NCBI GenBank assembly: GCA_944320235.1
Contig: CALUGQ010000014.1
Coordinates: 1-57,396 of the forward strand
Length of the DNA: 57,396 nucleotides
Source of the DNA: an uncultured Prevotella sp.
Lineage (GTDB): Bacteria > Bacteroidota > Bacteroidia > Bacteroidales > Bacteroidaceae
Reading direction: 5' to 3'
Translations under genes and position numbers: made by a program
Notes under the pieces: model-generated
Database searches by the model: none
Seen by the model: the letters and a program-made list of their open reading frames with translations, nothing else
What the model was told of the DNA's origin: nothing
Part shown: positions 25,000-33,643 of the stretch, piece after piece
How the letters are laid out: the number at the start of each line of letters is the position of its first letter
Position numbering within the stretch: the stretch's first letter is position 1

Positions 25000-27089
25000 C
25001 CGCCATACCAATGCAGATGAGAGCCGGAGTGAGAATAGCCATCGTCAACGCCTGCCGCCTGCTCACGGCAGCCACGTTCGTGCTGTCGGGGTTCGTCAAG
25101 GCCGTCGACCCCATAGGCACGCAGTACAAGATACGCGACTACCTCGAGGCATGGCAGCTGGTGCAGTACGTGCCCGACTTCATCATGCTCGCCGCCTCGG
25201 TGGCCATGTCGGCCGCGGAGTTCGGCATAGGCATCTGCCTGCTCTTCGCCATGCACCGCCGCGCCACCTCGCGCCTGCTGCTGCTCGTCATGGCCGTGTT
25301 CACACCGCTGACGCTGTGGCTCGCCATAGCCAACCCCATCAGCGACTGCGGCTGCTTCGGCGACGCGGTGAAGCTGACCAACTGGCAGACGTTCTGGAAA
25401 AACGTCGCGCTGCTCGCCATGGCCATCGTACTGGCACGCCGGCCGCTCGACATGGTGCGCTTCATCAGCCGCACCAACCAGTGGATAGTGCTCAACTACT
25501 CGGCACTGTTCATTCTCGCCGTATCGGGCTACAGCCTCTACGACCTGCCGCAGTTCGACTTCAGGCCCTACCACGTGGGCGCCGACATACGCCGGGGCAT
25601 GGAGATTCCGCCCGGCGCGCCGCAGCCTCAGTTCGAGACCACGTTCATAATGGAGAAAGCCGGCGAGCGGCGCGAGTTCACGCTCGACAACTACCCCGAC
25701 TCGACATGGACGTTCATCGACAGCAAGACCGTGCAGACGGCCGAGGGATACGTGCCGCCGATACACGACTTCTCAATCACGCGGCGCGACGACGGCGAAG
25801 ACATAACGGAGCAGGTGCTGGCATACCGGGGCTACACGTTCCTGCTCATAGCACCCCACCTGGAACAAGCCGACGACAGCAACCTCGACCTTATCAACCA
25901 GATATACGAGTATGCGCTCGACAACGGCTACCCCTTCTACTGCCTGACCGCCAGCACCGAGAGCGCCGTGGCGCGCTGGCGGGACATCACCGGGGCCGAG
26001 TATCCGTTCTGTTCCACGGACGCCACGACGCTCGAAACCATCATACGGAGCAACCCCGGGCTGCTTCTGATAAAGGCAGGAAAGGTGGTGAGGAAGTGGA
26101 GCAGCAACCGCCTGCCAGACGAATACCAGCTTGCCGCCCCACTTGAACGCACCGCCCTGGGCCGCCAGCCGCAGGAGACCACGGCGCAGAAGGTGCTCTC
26201 CATCATCGTGTGGTTCGTGCTACCGCTGCTGCTACTCACGCTCGCCGACAGGCTGTGGGCGTGGAGCCGGTTCGTAAGGAAGAAAGAAAAGCAAACGAAG
26301 ATATACAAACTTTTAAACCGAAAGAAAATGAGAAAGAAAATCGTAGCAGGCAACTGGAAGATGAACATGAGCCTGCAGGACGGCATCGCCCTCGCAAAAG
26401 AGCTTAACGAAACGCTGACGGCAGACAAGCCAGAGTGCGGAGTCATCATCTGCACCCCGTTCATCCACCTTGCAAGCATAGCCCAGCTGCTCGACCAGAG
26501 CGTGATAGGGCTTGGCGCGGAGAACTGCGCCGACAAGGAGAAGGGAGCCTTCACGGGCGAGGTCTCGGCCGAGATGGTGAAGAGCACCGGCGCACAGTAC
26601 GTCATCCTTGGCCACTCAGAGCGCCGCGGCTACTACGGCGAGACACCCGAGATACTCAAGGAGAAGGTGCTGCTCGCACTGAAGAACGGCCTGAAGGTCA
26701 TCTTCTGCATCGGCGAGAGCCTCGAGGAGCGCGAGCAGGGCAAGCAGAACGAGGTGGTGAAGGCCGAGCTTGAGGGCAGCGTGTTCAACCTCAGCGCCGA
26801 CGAGTTCAAGAACATCATCATAGCCTACGAGCCAATCTGGGCCATCGGCACGGGCAAGACAGCCACGGCAGAGCAGGCCGAGGAGATACACGCCTACATC
26901 CGCAGCGTGGTGGCAGAGCACTACGGAGAGGCCGTGGCCGACGAGACGACCATCCTCTACGGCGGAAGCTGCAAGGCCAGCAACGCCCCCGAGCTGTTCG
27001 CCAAGCCCGACATCGACGGCGGGCTCATCGGCGGGGCATCGCTCAAGGCAGCCGACTTCAAGGGCATCATCGACGCCTGGAAGAAATAA
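24996..27089 (+). CDS. tpiA: DoxX/MauE-like membrane protein in frame with triosephosphate isomerase
   Basis: One uninterrupted 697-codon frame. Residues 1 to about 420 form a membrane protein: four N-terminal helices of DoxX/MauE type ([31 protein letters not shown] with a CGC pair), a periplasmic thioredoxin-like region (about 190-385) and one C-terminal helix ([19 protein letters not shown]). After a basic linker, residues 445-697 are a complete triosephosphate isomerase ([23 protein letters not shown]). In related Bacteroides, as I recall, these are two adjacent genes. Here no in-frame stop separates them; a TAA lies in the +1 frame at 26312-26314. A real fusion, a run-on with internal start at 26328, or a sequencing frameshift are all possible. 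Confidence 0.8.
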   Translation: MTAIPMQMRAGVRIAIVNACRLLTAATFVLSGFVKAVDPIGTQYKIRDYLEAWQLVQYVPDFIMLAASVAMSAAEFGIGICLLFAMHRRATSRLLLLVMAVFTPLTLWLAIANPISDCGCFGDAVKLTNWQTFWKNVALLAMAIVLARRPLDMVRFISRTNQWIVLNYSALFILAVSGYSLYDLPQFDFRPYHVGADIRRGMEIPPGAPQPQFETTFIMEKAGERREFTLDNYPDSTWTFIDSKTVQTAEGYVPPIHDFSITRRDDGEDITEQVLAYRGYTFLLIAPHLEQADDSNLDLINQIYEYALDNGYPFYCLTASTESAVARWRDITGAEYPFCSTDATTLETIIRSNPGLLLIKAGKVVRKWSSNRLPDEYQLAAPLERTALGRQPQETTAQKVLSIIVWFVLPLLLLTLADRLWAWSRFVRKKEKQTKIYKLLNRKKMRKKIVAGNWKMNMSLQDGIALAKELNETLTADKPECGVIICTPFIHLASIAQLLDQSVIGLGAENCADKEKGAFTGEVSAEMVKSTGAQYVILGHSERRGYYGETPEILKEKVLLALKNGLKVIFCIGESLEEREQGKQNEVVKAELEGSVFNLSADEFKNIIIAYEPIWAIGTGKTATAEQAEEIHAYIRSVVAEHYGEAVADETTILYGGSCKASNAPELFAKPDIDGGLIGGASLKAADFKGIIDAWKK
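26328..27089 (+). CDS. tpiA: Triosephosphate isomerase (alternative internal start of the 24996-27089 frame)
   Basis: If translation starts at the internal ATG 26328, the product is a standard 253-residue triosephosphate isomerase, interconverting dihydroxyacetone phosphate and glyceraldehyde 3-phosphate in glycolysis. The expected residues are present: lysine in GNWKMN (about residue 12), electrophilic histidine in LGHSERR (about 98), general-base glutamate in [11 protein letters not shown] (about 170) and the phosphate-binding GGS near 215. This length matches stand-alone bacterial TIMs exactly, and an A-rich stretch (CCGAAAGAAA) precedes the ATG, so independent initiation is plausible. A cytosolic enzyme tethered to a membrane protein would be unusual. 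Confidence 0.65.
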   Translation: MRKKIVAGNWKMNMSLQDGIALAKELNETLTADKPECGVIICTPFIHLASIAQLLDQSVIGLGAENCADKEKGAFTGEVSAEMVKSTGAQYVILGHSERRGYYGETPEILKEKVLLALKNGLKVIFCIGESLEEREQGKQNEVVKAELEGSVFNLSADEFKNIIIAYEPIWAIGTGKTATAEQAEEIHAYIRSVVAEHYGEAVADETTILYGGSCKASNAPELFAKPDIDGGLIGGASLKAADFKGIIDAWKK

Positions 27090-27200
27090 CCGACACACCA
27101 CAGGACACCTTGCGGGCGCAGCGCAGCGCGCCAAGCACGCGCCGCTGCGCCCGGCCAAGGCTCCCCACCCCAACAACCTTAACCACACCACGAACCGAAG

Positions 27201-27791
27201 ATGAAGCATCTCGCCGCCATTACCCTGCTGCTGGCCTGCCACTGTGCCTCGGCCGGCGCGCAGACGTTCACCCAACGCCTGCAGAAAGAAGTGAAGAACC
27301 AAGGCACAGTGACCATCACGCAGAGCGCGGAAATAGACGAATTGGTGAACGGCTCGTGGCACAAGCGCAACCAGGCCGCAACCGGCGGCACGCAGGAGAA
27401 AGCCGCCACCGCCGCCGAGAGCCGCGGCGCCAAGCCCGGGGCGCGCAACAACGCTACAGCGGCCGAGACATACGAGACGGCCGAAGGCGCCATGCCCGAC
27501 ACACGCAAGAAGGTGATGCGCGGCGCATACAAGACCGACGGCTACCGAGTGCAGGCATTCGCCGGGGGCAACACCCGGCGCGACCGCCAGCAGGCCGAAC
27601 GCATAGGCAACGAGATAAAGGCCCTCTTCCCCACGCAACCCATATACGTACACTTCTATTCCCCGCGCTGGATATGCCGCGTGGGCAACTACCGCACATA
27701 CGAAGAGGCCCACCAGATGCTCACCGAGCTGCGCAAGCTCGGCTACAAGCAGTCACTGATAGTAAAGGGGAAAATCACGGTGCAATACTAA
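27201..27791 (+). CDS. Secreted SPOR-domain protein
   Basis: 196 residues: signal peptide (about 1-20, ending AGA), a low-complexity alanine/threonine-rich linker (about 55-100) and a C-terminal SPOR domain (about 115-190; [41 protein letters not shown]). SPOR domains bind denuded glycan strands of septal peptidoglycan, so a periplasmic, division-site-related role is likely. It lies 111 bases after tpiA and 4 bases before folE. As I recall, the order DoxX, tpiA, SPOR, folE is also found in Bacteroides. Confidence 0.88.
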   Translation: MKHLAAITLLLACHCASAGAQTFTQRLQKEVKNQGTVTITQSAEIDELVNGSWHKRNQAATGGTQEKAATAAESRGAKPGARNNATAAETYETAEGAMPDTRKKVMRGAYKTDGYRVQAFAGGNTRRDRQQAERIGNEIKALFPTQPIYVHFYSPRWICRVGNYRTYEEAHQMLTELRKLGYKQSLIVKGKITVQY

Positions 27792-27795
27792 ACCA

Positions 27796-28377
27796 ATGTA
27801 CACAGAGAACGACTACCGCGACGGGCTCGACGAGCTTGCCGCCCATTACAAGAGCGTCCTGTCGCTGCTGGGCGAAGACCCCTCGCGCGAGGGGCTGCTC
27901 AAGACGCCCATGCGCGTGGCCAAGGCCATGCAGGTGCTCACCCGCGGCTACACCATGGACGCGCACAAAGTGCTCACCGACGCCCTCTTCAAGGAAGACT
28001 ACAGCCAGATGGTCATCGTCAAGGACATCGACTTCTTCTCGCTCTGCGAGCACCACATGCTCCCGTTCTACGGAAAGGCGCACGTGGCATACATACCCAA
28101 CGGCTACATCACAGGGCTGAGCAAGATAGCCCGCGTCGTGGACATATACTCCCACCGCCTGCAAGTGCAGGAGCGCATGACGCTGCAGATAAAGGAGTGC
28201 ATCGAGCAGACGCTCCACCCGCTCGGCGTGATGGTCGTGGTCGAGGCGCGCCACATGTGCATGCAGATGCGCGGCGTGGAGAAGCAGAACTCCATAACCA
28301 CCACCAGCGACTTCTCAGGCGCATTCAACCAGGCCAAGACCCGCCAGGAATTCATGAACCTCATACACAACAAATAA
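27796..28377 (+). CDS. folE: GTP cyclohydrolase I
   Basis: 193 residues. Converts GTP to 7,8-dihydroneopterin triphosphate and formate, the first step of folate biosynthesis (in some bacteria also of queuosine). Zinc ligands are visible: C84 and H87 in [12 protein letters not shown] and C155 in [10 protein letters not shown]. Further signatures are [18 protein letters not shown] near 27-44, [19 protein letters not shown] and RQEFMNLI at the C-terminus. Length is normal for the family. It is the last gene of the operon and is followed by a strong intrinsic terminator at 28475-28528. Confidence 0.96.
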   Translation: MYTENDYRDGLDELAAHYKSVLSLLGEDPSREGLLKTPMRVAKAMQVLTRGYTMDAHKVLTDALFKEDYSQMVIVKDIDFFSLCEHHMLPFYGKAHVAYIPNGYITGLSKIARVVDIYSHRLQVQERMTLQIKECIEQTLHPLGVMVVVEARHMCMQMRGVEKQNSITTTSDFSGAFNQAKTRQEFMNLIHNK

Positions 28378-28474
28378 TCCCGAACCGGCCCACCAGGCCG
28401 CCCATGCCCTAACCGGCACGGAAGCCGCCAAACCCGCCGGCCGCACCGCCTTGCGCCGGCCGGCAAGCAACGGG

Positions 28475-28528
28475 AAGCCCTGCGTGGCTGCCGCCACACC
28501 CCCGCGGCAGCCACGCAGGGCTTTTTTT
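28475..28528 (+). terminator. Intrinsic terminator after folE
   Basis: A 19-bp perfect stem (28475-28493 with 28505-28523, left arm AAGCCCTGCGTGGCTGCCG), an 11-base loop and a run of seven T at 28522-28528. Confidence 0.93.
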
Positions 28529-28578
28529 ACACACACCCGACACCCCGCCGCAACCCGCTGACACCCAGCACATTGGCA

Positions 28579-28666
28579 AAACGGGCCGTTCCGCCTCCCG
28601 GAACAGCCCGTTTCAAGACACAAAACGTGCCGTTTCGAGACGCGAAACGGCACGTCTTGACTATGC
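28579..28666. repeat. 22-bp-period repeat array E (4 units)
   Basis: Units start at 28579, 28601, 28623 and 28645 with cores AAACGGGCCG, GAACAGCCCG, AAACGTGCCG and AAACGGCACG. It lies in a convergent gap, after the folE terminator and ending six bases before the tadA stop codon. No promoter is nearby, so here the array cannot be an upstream operator for either neighbour. Confidence 0.82.
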
Positions 28667-28672
28667 CACCCC

Positions 28673-29125
28673 CTACCGCCGCGCGGCGAAGAAGCCCTTC
28701 ATCAGCCGGGAGCACTCACCGGCAAGCACGCCGGAGGTGACCATGCACTTCGGGTGCAGGGCGCGTGGAGCCAGCAGGGTGTAGCCGCGCTTCTCGTCGG
28801 GCGCGCCGTAGACCACGCGCGACAGCTGAGCCCAACCTATCGCGCCGGCACACATGGCGCAAGGCTCCACGGTAACGTATAGCGTGCAGTCCGTAAGGTA
28901 CTTGCCGCCGAGCGCATTGGCGGCAGCGGTGATGGCCTGCATCTCGGCATGGGCGGTAACGTCGCACAGCGTCTCGGTGAGGTTGTGGGCGCGGGAAATC
29001 ACGCGCCCGCGGCAAACGACGACCGCCCCGATGGGTATCTCGCCCGCCGCGAGGGCCGCGCGGGCCTCGTCGAGTGCGCGGCGCATAAACTGCTCGTCGG
29101 CCTTAAGTTGCTCTTCTGCTGTCAT
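28673..29125 (-). CDS. tadA: tRNA-specific adenosine deaminase
   Basis: 150 residues. Zinc-dependent deaminase that converts A34 to inosine in the wobble position of tRNA-Arg(ACG). The active site is complete: HAE at 59-61 (zinc histidine and proton-shuttling glutamate) and PCAMC at 88-92 (two zinc cysteines). Other family features are AxxxGEIPIGAVVV near 27-37 and LHPKCMVTSGVL near the C-terminus. The TadA-specific length and tail distinguish it from cytidine and guanine deaminases. Divergent from yraN, with closely spaced promoters. Confidence 0.94.
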   Translation of the reverse strand: MTAEEQLKADEQFMRRALDEARAALAAGEIPIGAVVVCRGRVISRAHNLTETLCDVTAHAEMQAITAAANALGGKYLTDCTLYVTVEPCAMCAGAIGWAQLSRVVYGAPDEKRGYTLLAPRALHPKCMVTSGVLAGECSRLMKGFFAARR

Positions 29126-29144
29126 GGCTGTATGGTTTTATGCG

Positions 29145-29153
29145 GCAAAATTA
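29145..29153 (-). promoter_or_regulatory. -7 box of the tadA promoter
   Basis: Minus strand TAATTTTGC, 19 bases ahead of the ATG at 29125. Confidence 0.6.
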
Positions 29154-29163
29154 ATGCTTTTCC

Positions 29164-29195
29164 TTTGAAATATGGCCGAAAAATGCTACTTTTGC
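29164..29195 (+). promoter_or_regulatory. Promoter of the yraN-birA-pyrH operon (TTTG-N19-TACTTTTGC)
   Basis: -33 TTTG at 29164-29167, 19 bases, -7 TACTTTTGC at 29187-29195. It lies inside the in-frame upstream extension of yraN and therefore places the start at 29217. Confidence 0.8.
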
Positions 29196-29216
29196 ACGTA
29201 TCATAGCACAACATAC

Positions 29217-29585
29217 ATGGCAGAGCACAACAACACGGGATACTGGGGCGAGGAGCAGGCCGCACGCTACCTCGAGGCCAAAGGCTACGGCATCATGGCC
29301 CGCAACTGGCGCTCGGGCCACCGCGACATCGACATCGTGGCCCACAAGGACGGCACCGTGGCTTTCGTGGAGGTGAAGACGCGGCGCGACAGGCGCTACA
29401 TGGAGCCGGAGCAGGCCGTCGACGCGCGCAAGGTGCGCTCGGTCACGGCAGCCGCCGGGGCATTCATGCAGAGCCACGGGATAGACGCCGAGGTGCGATT
29501 CGACATAATAACCGTCACAGGCAGGCCGGGCGGGGAGTGCGCGATAGACCACATCGAGGACGCTTTCGTGCCGCTGCCATACTGA
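29217..29585 (+). CDS. yraN: YraN family protein (UPF0102), predicted endonuclease fold
   Basis: 122 residues. The UPF0102 signatures are present: GYWGEEQAARYLEAKGY near 7-23, NWRSGHRDIDIVA near 29-41 and AFVEVKTRR near 49-57, which together form a PD-(D/E)XK-like pattern (E...D...ExK). The family has a Holliday-junction-resolvase-like fold, and its cellular role is not established. The ATG at 29217 is chosen because the promoter -7 box lies between it and an in-frame ATG at 29172. It is followed by birA after five bases. Confidence 0.9.
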   Translation: MAEHNNTGYWGEEQAARYLEAKGYGIMARNWRSGHRDIDIVAHKDGTVAFVEVKTRRDRRYMEPEQAVDARKVRSVTAAAGAFMQSHGIDAEVRFDIITVTGRPGGECAIDHIEDAFVPLPY

Positions 29586-29590
29586 ACGCG

Positions 29591-30325
29591 ATGGAAGACA
29601 TAAAGCTGATACGCACTGCCGAGACCGACTCCACCAACCGCCTGCTGCGCGAATATGCCGGCGAGGAGGGGCGGCTCATGACCGTGCTCACCGCCGACTA
29701 CCAGACGGCGGGGCGCGGGCAGGGCGGCAACACATGGGAGAGCGCGCCGGGCGAGAACCTGCTAGTGAGCGTGCGGCTGCACCCGCAGGCCCTGTCAGCC
29801 TCGCGGCAGTATGCCCTCACGGAGGCCGGGGCGCTGGCCGTGCGCGACACGGCGGCCCGCTATGCGGGGGAAGCGAGCGTAAAGTGGCCCAACGACGTGT
29901 ACGTGGGCGACCGCAAGGTGAGCGGCACGCTCTCCGAGTGCGACATCAGCGGCACGCTCATAAAGACCTGCACGCTCGGCATCGGCCTCAACGTCAACCA
30001 GCAGGAGTTCACCGGCGGCGCGCCCAACCCCGTGTCGCTGGCGCAGCTCGCAGGCAGGCGCATTGACCGCGAAGAGGCGCTCGGCACGCTGCTCGCGCAC
30101 CTCGGGCGATACGCGGCGATGGTCGACGCGGGGCTGTACGACCGCCTGCACGGCCTCTACCTCAGCTCGCTGTACCGCCGCCGGGGCTTCTTCATGTACG
30201 AGGATGCCGGGGGTCGCTTCCGCGCCGAGACCGCGACGGTGGAGCACGGCGGGCGGCTCGTGCTGCGGCGCGATGACGGGCGGCTGTCACGATATGAGTT
30301 CAAGGAAGTGAAATTCATCATTTAA
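29591..30325 (+). CDS. birA: Biotin-[acetyl-CoA-carboxylase] ligase (no DNA-binding domain)
   Basis: 244 residues. Makes biotinyl-5'-AMP and transfers biotin to the lysine of biotin carboxyl carrier proteins. Motifs: TDSTNRLL near 11-18, adenylate loop GRGQGGNTWES near 39-49, VKWPNDVYV near 98-106, KVSGTL near 112 and GIGLNVNQ near 136. The N-terminal helix-turn-helix of E. coli BirA is absent, so it is a group I, non-regulatory ligase. The start at 29591 lies five bases after yraN; an upstream in-frame ATG at 29537 is inside yraN. Confidence 0.92.
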   Translation: MEDIKLIRTAETDSTNRLLREYAGEEGRLMTVLTADYQTAGRGQGGNTWESAPGENLLVSVRLHPQALSASRQYALTEAGALAVRDTAARYAGEASVKWPNDVYVGDRKVSGTLSECDISGTLIKTCTLGIGLNVNQQEFTGGAPNPVSLAQLAGRRIDREEALGTLLAHLGRYAAMVDAGLYDRLHGLYLSSLYRRRGFFMYEDAGGRFRAETATVEHGGRLVLRRDDGRLSRYEFKEVKFII

Positions 30326-30343
30326 GACTAACAATCATACATC

Positions 30344-31054
30344 ATGGCAAAGTACAAAAGGATATTGCTCAAGCTCAGCGGCGAGAGCCTGATGGGACGG
30401 CAGCACTACGGCATCGACCCGCAGCGGCTCTCTGAATACGCCGCGCAGATAAAGGAAGTGAGCCAGATGGGCGTGCAGATAGGCATAGTCATCGGCGGAG
30501 GCAACATATTCCGCGGCCTCAGTGGCGCGGCCGAGGGCTTCGACCGCGTGAAAGGCGACCAGATGGGGATGTGCGCCACGGTCATCAACTCGCTCGCGCT
30601 AAGCTCCGCGCTCGGAGCCATAGGCGTGAAGACAAAGGTGCTCACGGCCATACGCATGGAGCCGATAGGCGAGTTCTACACCAAGTGGAAGGCCATCGAG
30701 GCCATGGAGGCAGGCTACGTCTGCATCTTCTCGGCCGGCACGGGCTGCCCTTACTTCACTACCGACACCGGCTCGTCGCTGCGCGGCATAGAGATTGAGG
30801 CCGACGTGATGCTCAAAGGCACACGCGTTGACGGCATATACACCGCCGACCCGGAGAAGGACCCCACGGCGACGAAGTTCAGCGACATCACCTACGACGA
30901 GATTTACACACGCGGCCTGAAGGTGATGGACCTCACCGCCACCACCATGTGCAAGGAGAACAACCTGCCGATCTACGTGTTCAACATGGACGTGGTGGGC
31001 AACCTGCGCCGCGTCATGGACGGCGAGGAGATAGGAACGCTCGTGCACAACTGA
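30344..31054 (+). CDS. pyrH: UMP kinase
   Basis: 236 residues of the amino-acid-kinase fold. Phosphorylates UMP to UDP with ATP in pyrimidine nucleotide synthesis; hexameric and cytoplasmic. Signatures: KRILLKLSGESLMG near 5-18, IGIVIGGGNIFRG near 46-58, ADVMLKGTRVDGIYTADPEKDPTA over about 154-175 and VFNMDVVGNLRRVMDGEEIGT at the C-terminus. Full length. It is third in the yraN-birA-pyrH run (18-base gap) and is followed by a long hairpin at 31126-31190. Confidence 0.96.
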   Translation: MAKYKRILLKLSGESLMGRQHYGIDPQRLSEYAAQIKEVSQMGVQIGIVIGGGNIFRGLSGAAEGFDRVKGDQMGMCATVINSLALSSALGAIGVKTKVLTAIRMEPIGEFYTKWKAIEAMEAGYVCIFSAGTGCPYFTTDTGSSLRGIEIEADVMLKGTRVDGIYTADPEKDPTATKFSDITYDEIYTRGLKVMDLTATTMCKENNLPIYVFNMDVVGNLRRVMDGEEIGTLVHN

Positions 31055-31125
31055 GGGAAACCATAAGTAAAAAACCAAAAACCAAAAGAATGTGCCGGGC
31101 GGCAAAGCCTTGAAACCTTGCGCCC

Positions 31126-31190
31126 AACGCCATACGGCGGCACCGGCAGGCACAGCCAATGTGTGCTTGCCGGTGCCGCCGTATGGCGTT
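31126..31190. terminator. 29-bp near-perfect hairpin between convergent genes
   Basis: Arms 31126-31154 and 31162-31190 pair over 29 bases with a single mismatch (G-U in RNA) and a 7-base loop. It lies between pyrH (plus) and the lipoprotein gene (minus), ending 15 bases before the latter's stop. A short TT on the plus side only. Probably a bidirectional terminator; it shares GCTTGCCGGTGCCG with the hairpin at 10009-10046. Confidence 0.65.
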
Positions 31191-31204
31191 TCCTGCCTGC
31201 AAGC

Positions 31205-31651
31205 TCAGAAGCGGGTAAGCTCCAGGCGGGCGTAAGAGGACTCGAGCACGAGCCGGTCGCCGTCGGCCACGACCACGCAGAACTCGGTCGACGTGGCATC
31301 CATGCCGAAGGGGAGCAGCTCTGCGGGCGTGGCGGGGCGGCCGTTGTCGCTCGTCGCGGCGCGCTGGCGGAAGTCTTTCATGGCCACGCGCGAGCTTCCG
31401 CCCACATACTCAAAGCGGCCCACGAACGCGCCGTAGCCGCCTGCGCCCTGCCGTTCGGCCACCTCGACCACGTAGCGCGTTATGCCGTAGAAGATGCGCT
31501 CGCACCGGTGCACCTGCCCGTCGGCGCGGGTCTCGAAGCGCTCCAGCCTCCAGTATCCCTCTATGTCGCCGTCGATGGGCCGCTTTGCGCAGCCTCCGAG
31601 CAGCAGGCAGCAAGCCAGTAGCAGGCACTGCAGGCCTGCACGCAATGTCAT
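31205..31651 (-). CDS. Lipoprotein with lipocalin-like body, unknown function
   Basis: About 148 residues. A lipoprotein signal peptide ends at LLLGGC. The mature part opens with IEGYWRLERFET, the W-containing first strand seen in lipocalin/calycin-like domains of Bacteroidetes, and continues as alternating short strands (FYGITRYVVEVAER, GAFVGRFEYVGG, RLVLESSYARLELTRF). Ligand unknown. The ATG at 31651 overlaps the wzi-like stop by four bases (ATGA); an ATG three codons upstream (31660) is equally in frame. Translational coupling suggests the two proteins act together at the cell envelope. Confidence 0.72.
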   Translation of the reverse strand: MTLRAGLQCLLLACCLLLGGCAKRPIDGDIEGYWRLERFETRADGQVHRCERIFYGITRYVVEVAERQGAGGYGAFVGRFEYVGGSSRVAMKDFRQRAATSDNGRPATPAELLPFGMDATSTEFCVVVADGDRLVLESSYARLELTRF

Positions 31652-33159
31652 CTTGTCCATATCCCAGTCTTTTTCAGTGTGAGCATCGCCCCCGTCGATG
31701 CGCCGAGGTAGTCGCCCCCGTCGATGCCCACGCCCAAGGCGAGGCTCCAGCCGGGCAGGCGCCGGGGCGAATAGGTAGCCTCGGCGTAGGTGCTTACCTG
31801 CCGGCGCACGCGGTCGAGGGGCTTGCGGTATGTCCCCCAGTGGCGCACGTGTGAGAGGAGCAGGCGGTAAGCCAGCTCCTCCGTAGGCTCACCGAGCAAG
31901 CCCACGTGGTGGGCCCGCACGCGGTTGCTCTTGAACTCGTTGGTCCCGTCGGCGTTGTACTGCGGCCCTGGCAGGAAGGGGTGGCCCATGCCCTGCCCCC
32001 AGTGCTGCCAGCCGAGGAACTGGCCGTTGTTGTAATAGTTGTCGCAACCGCTCATCTGCAGGTCGGTGAACGTGCCTCCCACGCCGTCATACAGTATCGG
32101 GCCTGTCTGGTCGGTGGTGGCAAGGCCCTCCCACAGCAGCTTGCTCACCCACCGGCAGCGCGGCAGCGTAAGCTCAAGGCCGAGCTGGCCGTCGCGCCAT
32201 GGGCCGTACTGCATGGAGAGCTGCGAGTGGTCTTCAAAGTAGTGCTCCATGTATACGCGGGCCGTGAAGAGCCTCCCGTGGTAGTCTATGCTCACGTTCC
32301 AGCTGCCGCAGTGGTTGCCCTGCACGTTCTGCAGTGTGCTCTCCTGCGACGGCATGAGCATATAGAAGAAGTCGGGCAGGCGGTTGGGCATGTTCTCCAC
32401 CATGGCTCCAGAGCCGTCGGCGCGCTTCCTCATGCGCTTGCCGCCAAACTGCGCGGCGGTGAGCAAGCCCACGTCGACCGTGAGCGGGAATCGGTCGGCG
32501 CGCCCTATGCGGAAGGCCGCCGACTTGCTGTGGTACAGGGTGTTGGCCGTATACAGCTCGCCCGCAGCGGCAAAGCCCCGCTGCCAGCCGTTGTCGGTGA
32601 AGATGCCATAGGCCACGTGGCCCTTGAACGAGAGCCATCCGCGCGTCAGCGGCACGGGGGCGAAGTCGGCGATGTCGGCCCTCACCTGCGGCACGGGCCT
32701 CGCCCCCGGCCCCTCGACCATCATGCCCGAGCTCAGGCGGTGGTCCTTGTCCATGGGGTAGCCCCACCGCTCCTTGCTGCCCACGCTGAGGCGCAGCCGC
32801 CGCCAGGCTATGTCGGCATAAGCCTGATGCACCACCGCAGGCGCACCTATGCCCCAGCCCGCCGCCACGTCGGCCCCGGCCTCAACCCTGAAGCCATGGC
32901 GCAGCGGCCTGGTGTAGGTGGCCCCGGCACGGAGGTAGCCGCCAGAGGCGTCGCTCCACGACAGCCCCGAGCGGTTGGCCGTGAGCCACAGCGGGGCAAA
33001 GCGGCCCGTTGAGGCCCCGGCGGCAAGCTCCACGCGCCAGGCCACGGTGTCGGCGCGGAGGCCATGCCCCACGGCGGCTTTGACGGGCAAGGGCAGTACC
33101 ATGAGGATGGTGCCCGACAACCGCGCACTTACTTGCAATGCAATAAACAATGATTTCAT
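31648..33159 (-). CDS. Capsule assembly Wzi-family outer-membrane protein
   Basis: 503 residues from the ATG at 33159, with a signal peptide (about 1-28, ending VKA). The rest is rich in amphipathic strands, and it shows the block typical of the Bacteroidetes capsule-assembly Wzi family: PSQESTLQNVQGNHCGSWN, then MEHYFEDHSQLSMQYG, then a stretch with YNNGQFLGWQHWGQGMGHPF. Wzi is an outer-membrane beta-barrel lectin that holds capsular polysaccharide on the surface. No capsule biosynthesis genes are adjacent. In-frame extension to 33357 is rejected because it crosses the -7 box at 33217-33225. Operon with the lipocalin-like lipoprotein. Confidence 0.87.
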   Translation of the reverse strand: MKSLFIALQVSARLSGTILMVLPLPVKAAVGHGLRADTVAWRVELAAGASTGRFAPLWLTANRSGLSWSDASGGYLRAGATYTRPLRHGFRVEAGADVAAGWGIGAPAVVHQAYADIAWRRLRLSVGSKERWGYPMDKDHRLSSGMMVEGPGARPVPQVRADIADFAPVPLTRGWLSFKGHVAYGIFTDNGWQRGFAAAGELYTANTLYHSKSAAFRIGRADRFPLTVDVGLLTAAQFGGKRMRKRADGSGAMVENMPNRLPDFFYMLMPSQESTLQNVQGNHCGSWNVSIDYHGRLFTARVYMEHYFEDHSQLSMQYGPWRDGQLGLELTLPRCRWVSKLLWEGLATTDQTGPILYDGVGGTFTDLQMSGCDNYYNNGQFLGWQHWGQGMGHPFLPGPQYNADGTNEFKSNRVRAHHVGLLGEPTEELAYRLLLSHVRHWGTYRKPLDRVRRQVSTYAEATYSPRRLPGWSLALGVGIDGGDYLGASTGAMLTLKKTGIWTR

Positions 33160-33216
33160 ACCCAAATACGATGCAATGATGATGCAAGCGAGCGGGAAAT
33201 GCGCTGCATACCGCGT

Positions 33217-33225
33217 GCAAAGGTA
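33217..33225 (-). promoter_or_regulatory. -7 box of the wzi-like operon
   Basis: Minus strand TACCTTTGC, 57 bases ahead of the ATG at 33159. Confidence 0.6.
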
Positions 33226-33406
33226 CAAAAAAATCGGCCCGGGCAGCGCACCGCTGGCTACAGATGGCCCGTGTGTGGAAACAATTTCCTCTTTTTGCGT
33301 GCTGCAAGCCACGCGCCGGCAGCCGGCAGCCCCACTGGCCGCCTGCGCGGCAAACAATCTTTACATTATCCCGGCGGCAAGCGCCTGCCCGGCATCTTGC
33401 CGCGCC

Positions 33407-33494
33407 TGAAAGGCCGTTTCGCCCGGCGAAACGGGCCGAATGGCATGGCAAGACGGCCGCTTTTGCGCCGCAAAGCAGCCCATGCCGCAAACCG
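33407..33494. repeat. 22-bp-period repeat array F (4 units, first and last weak)
   Basis: Units start at 33407, 33429, 33451 and 33473 with cores TGAAAGGCCG, AAACGGGCCG, AGACGGCCGC and AAGCAGCCCA. It lies in the 484-base tandem gap 33160-33643 upstream of the wzi promoter. Apart from the promoter box and the GH2 terminator, the gap holds nothing else recognisable. Confidence 0.72.
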
Positions 33495-33578
33495 CTGGCC
33501 CCCAGGCCGTTACGCCGGGGCTGCCGAAGCGGCAAAAAAACATACAAAACTGCGGCCCGCCCTATCCATGAAAACACG

Positions 33579-33611
33579 GAAAAGGGCTGCGCCATGGCCG
33601 GCGCAGCCCTT
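33579..33611 (-). terminator. Intrinsic terminator of the 33644-36529 gene
   Basis: Minus strand AAGGGCTGCGCC, six-base loop, GGCGCAGCCCTT (12-bp perfect stem, 33582-33593 with 33600-33611), then a short T-rich tail. It lies 32 bases after the stop. Confidence 0.8.
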
Positions 33612-33643
33612 CTCCAGCATTTTGCTTTTTTACCTTTCCTCCT

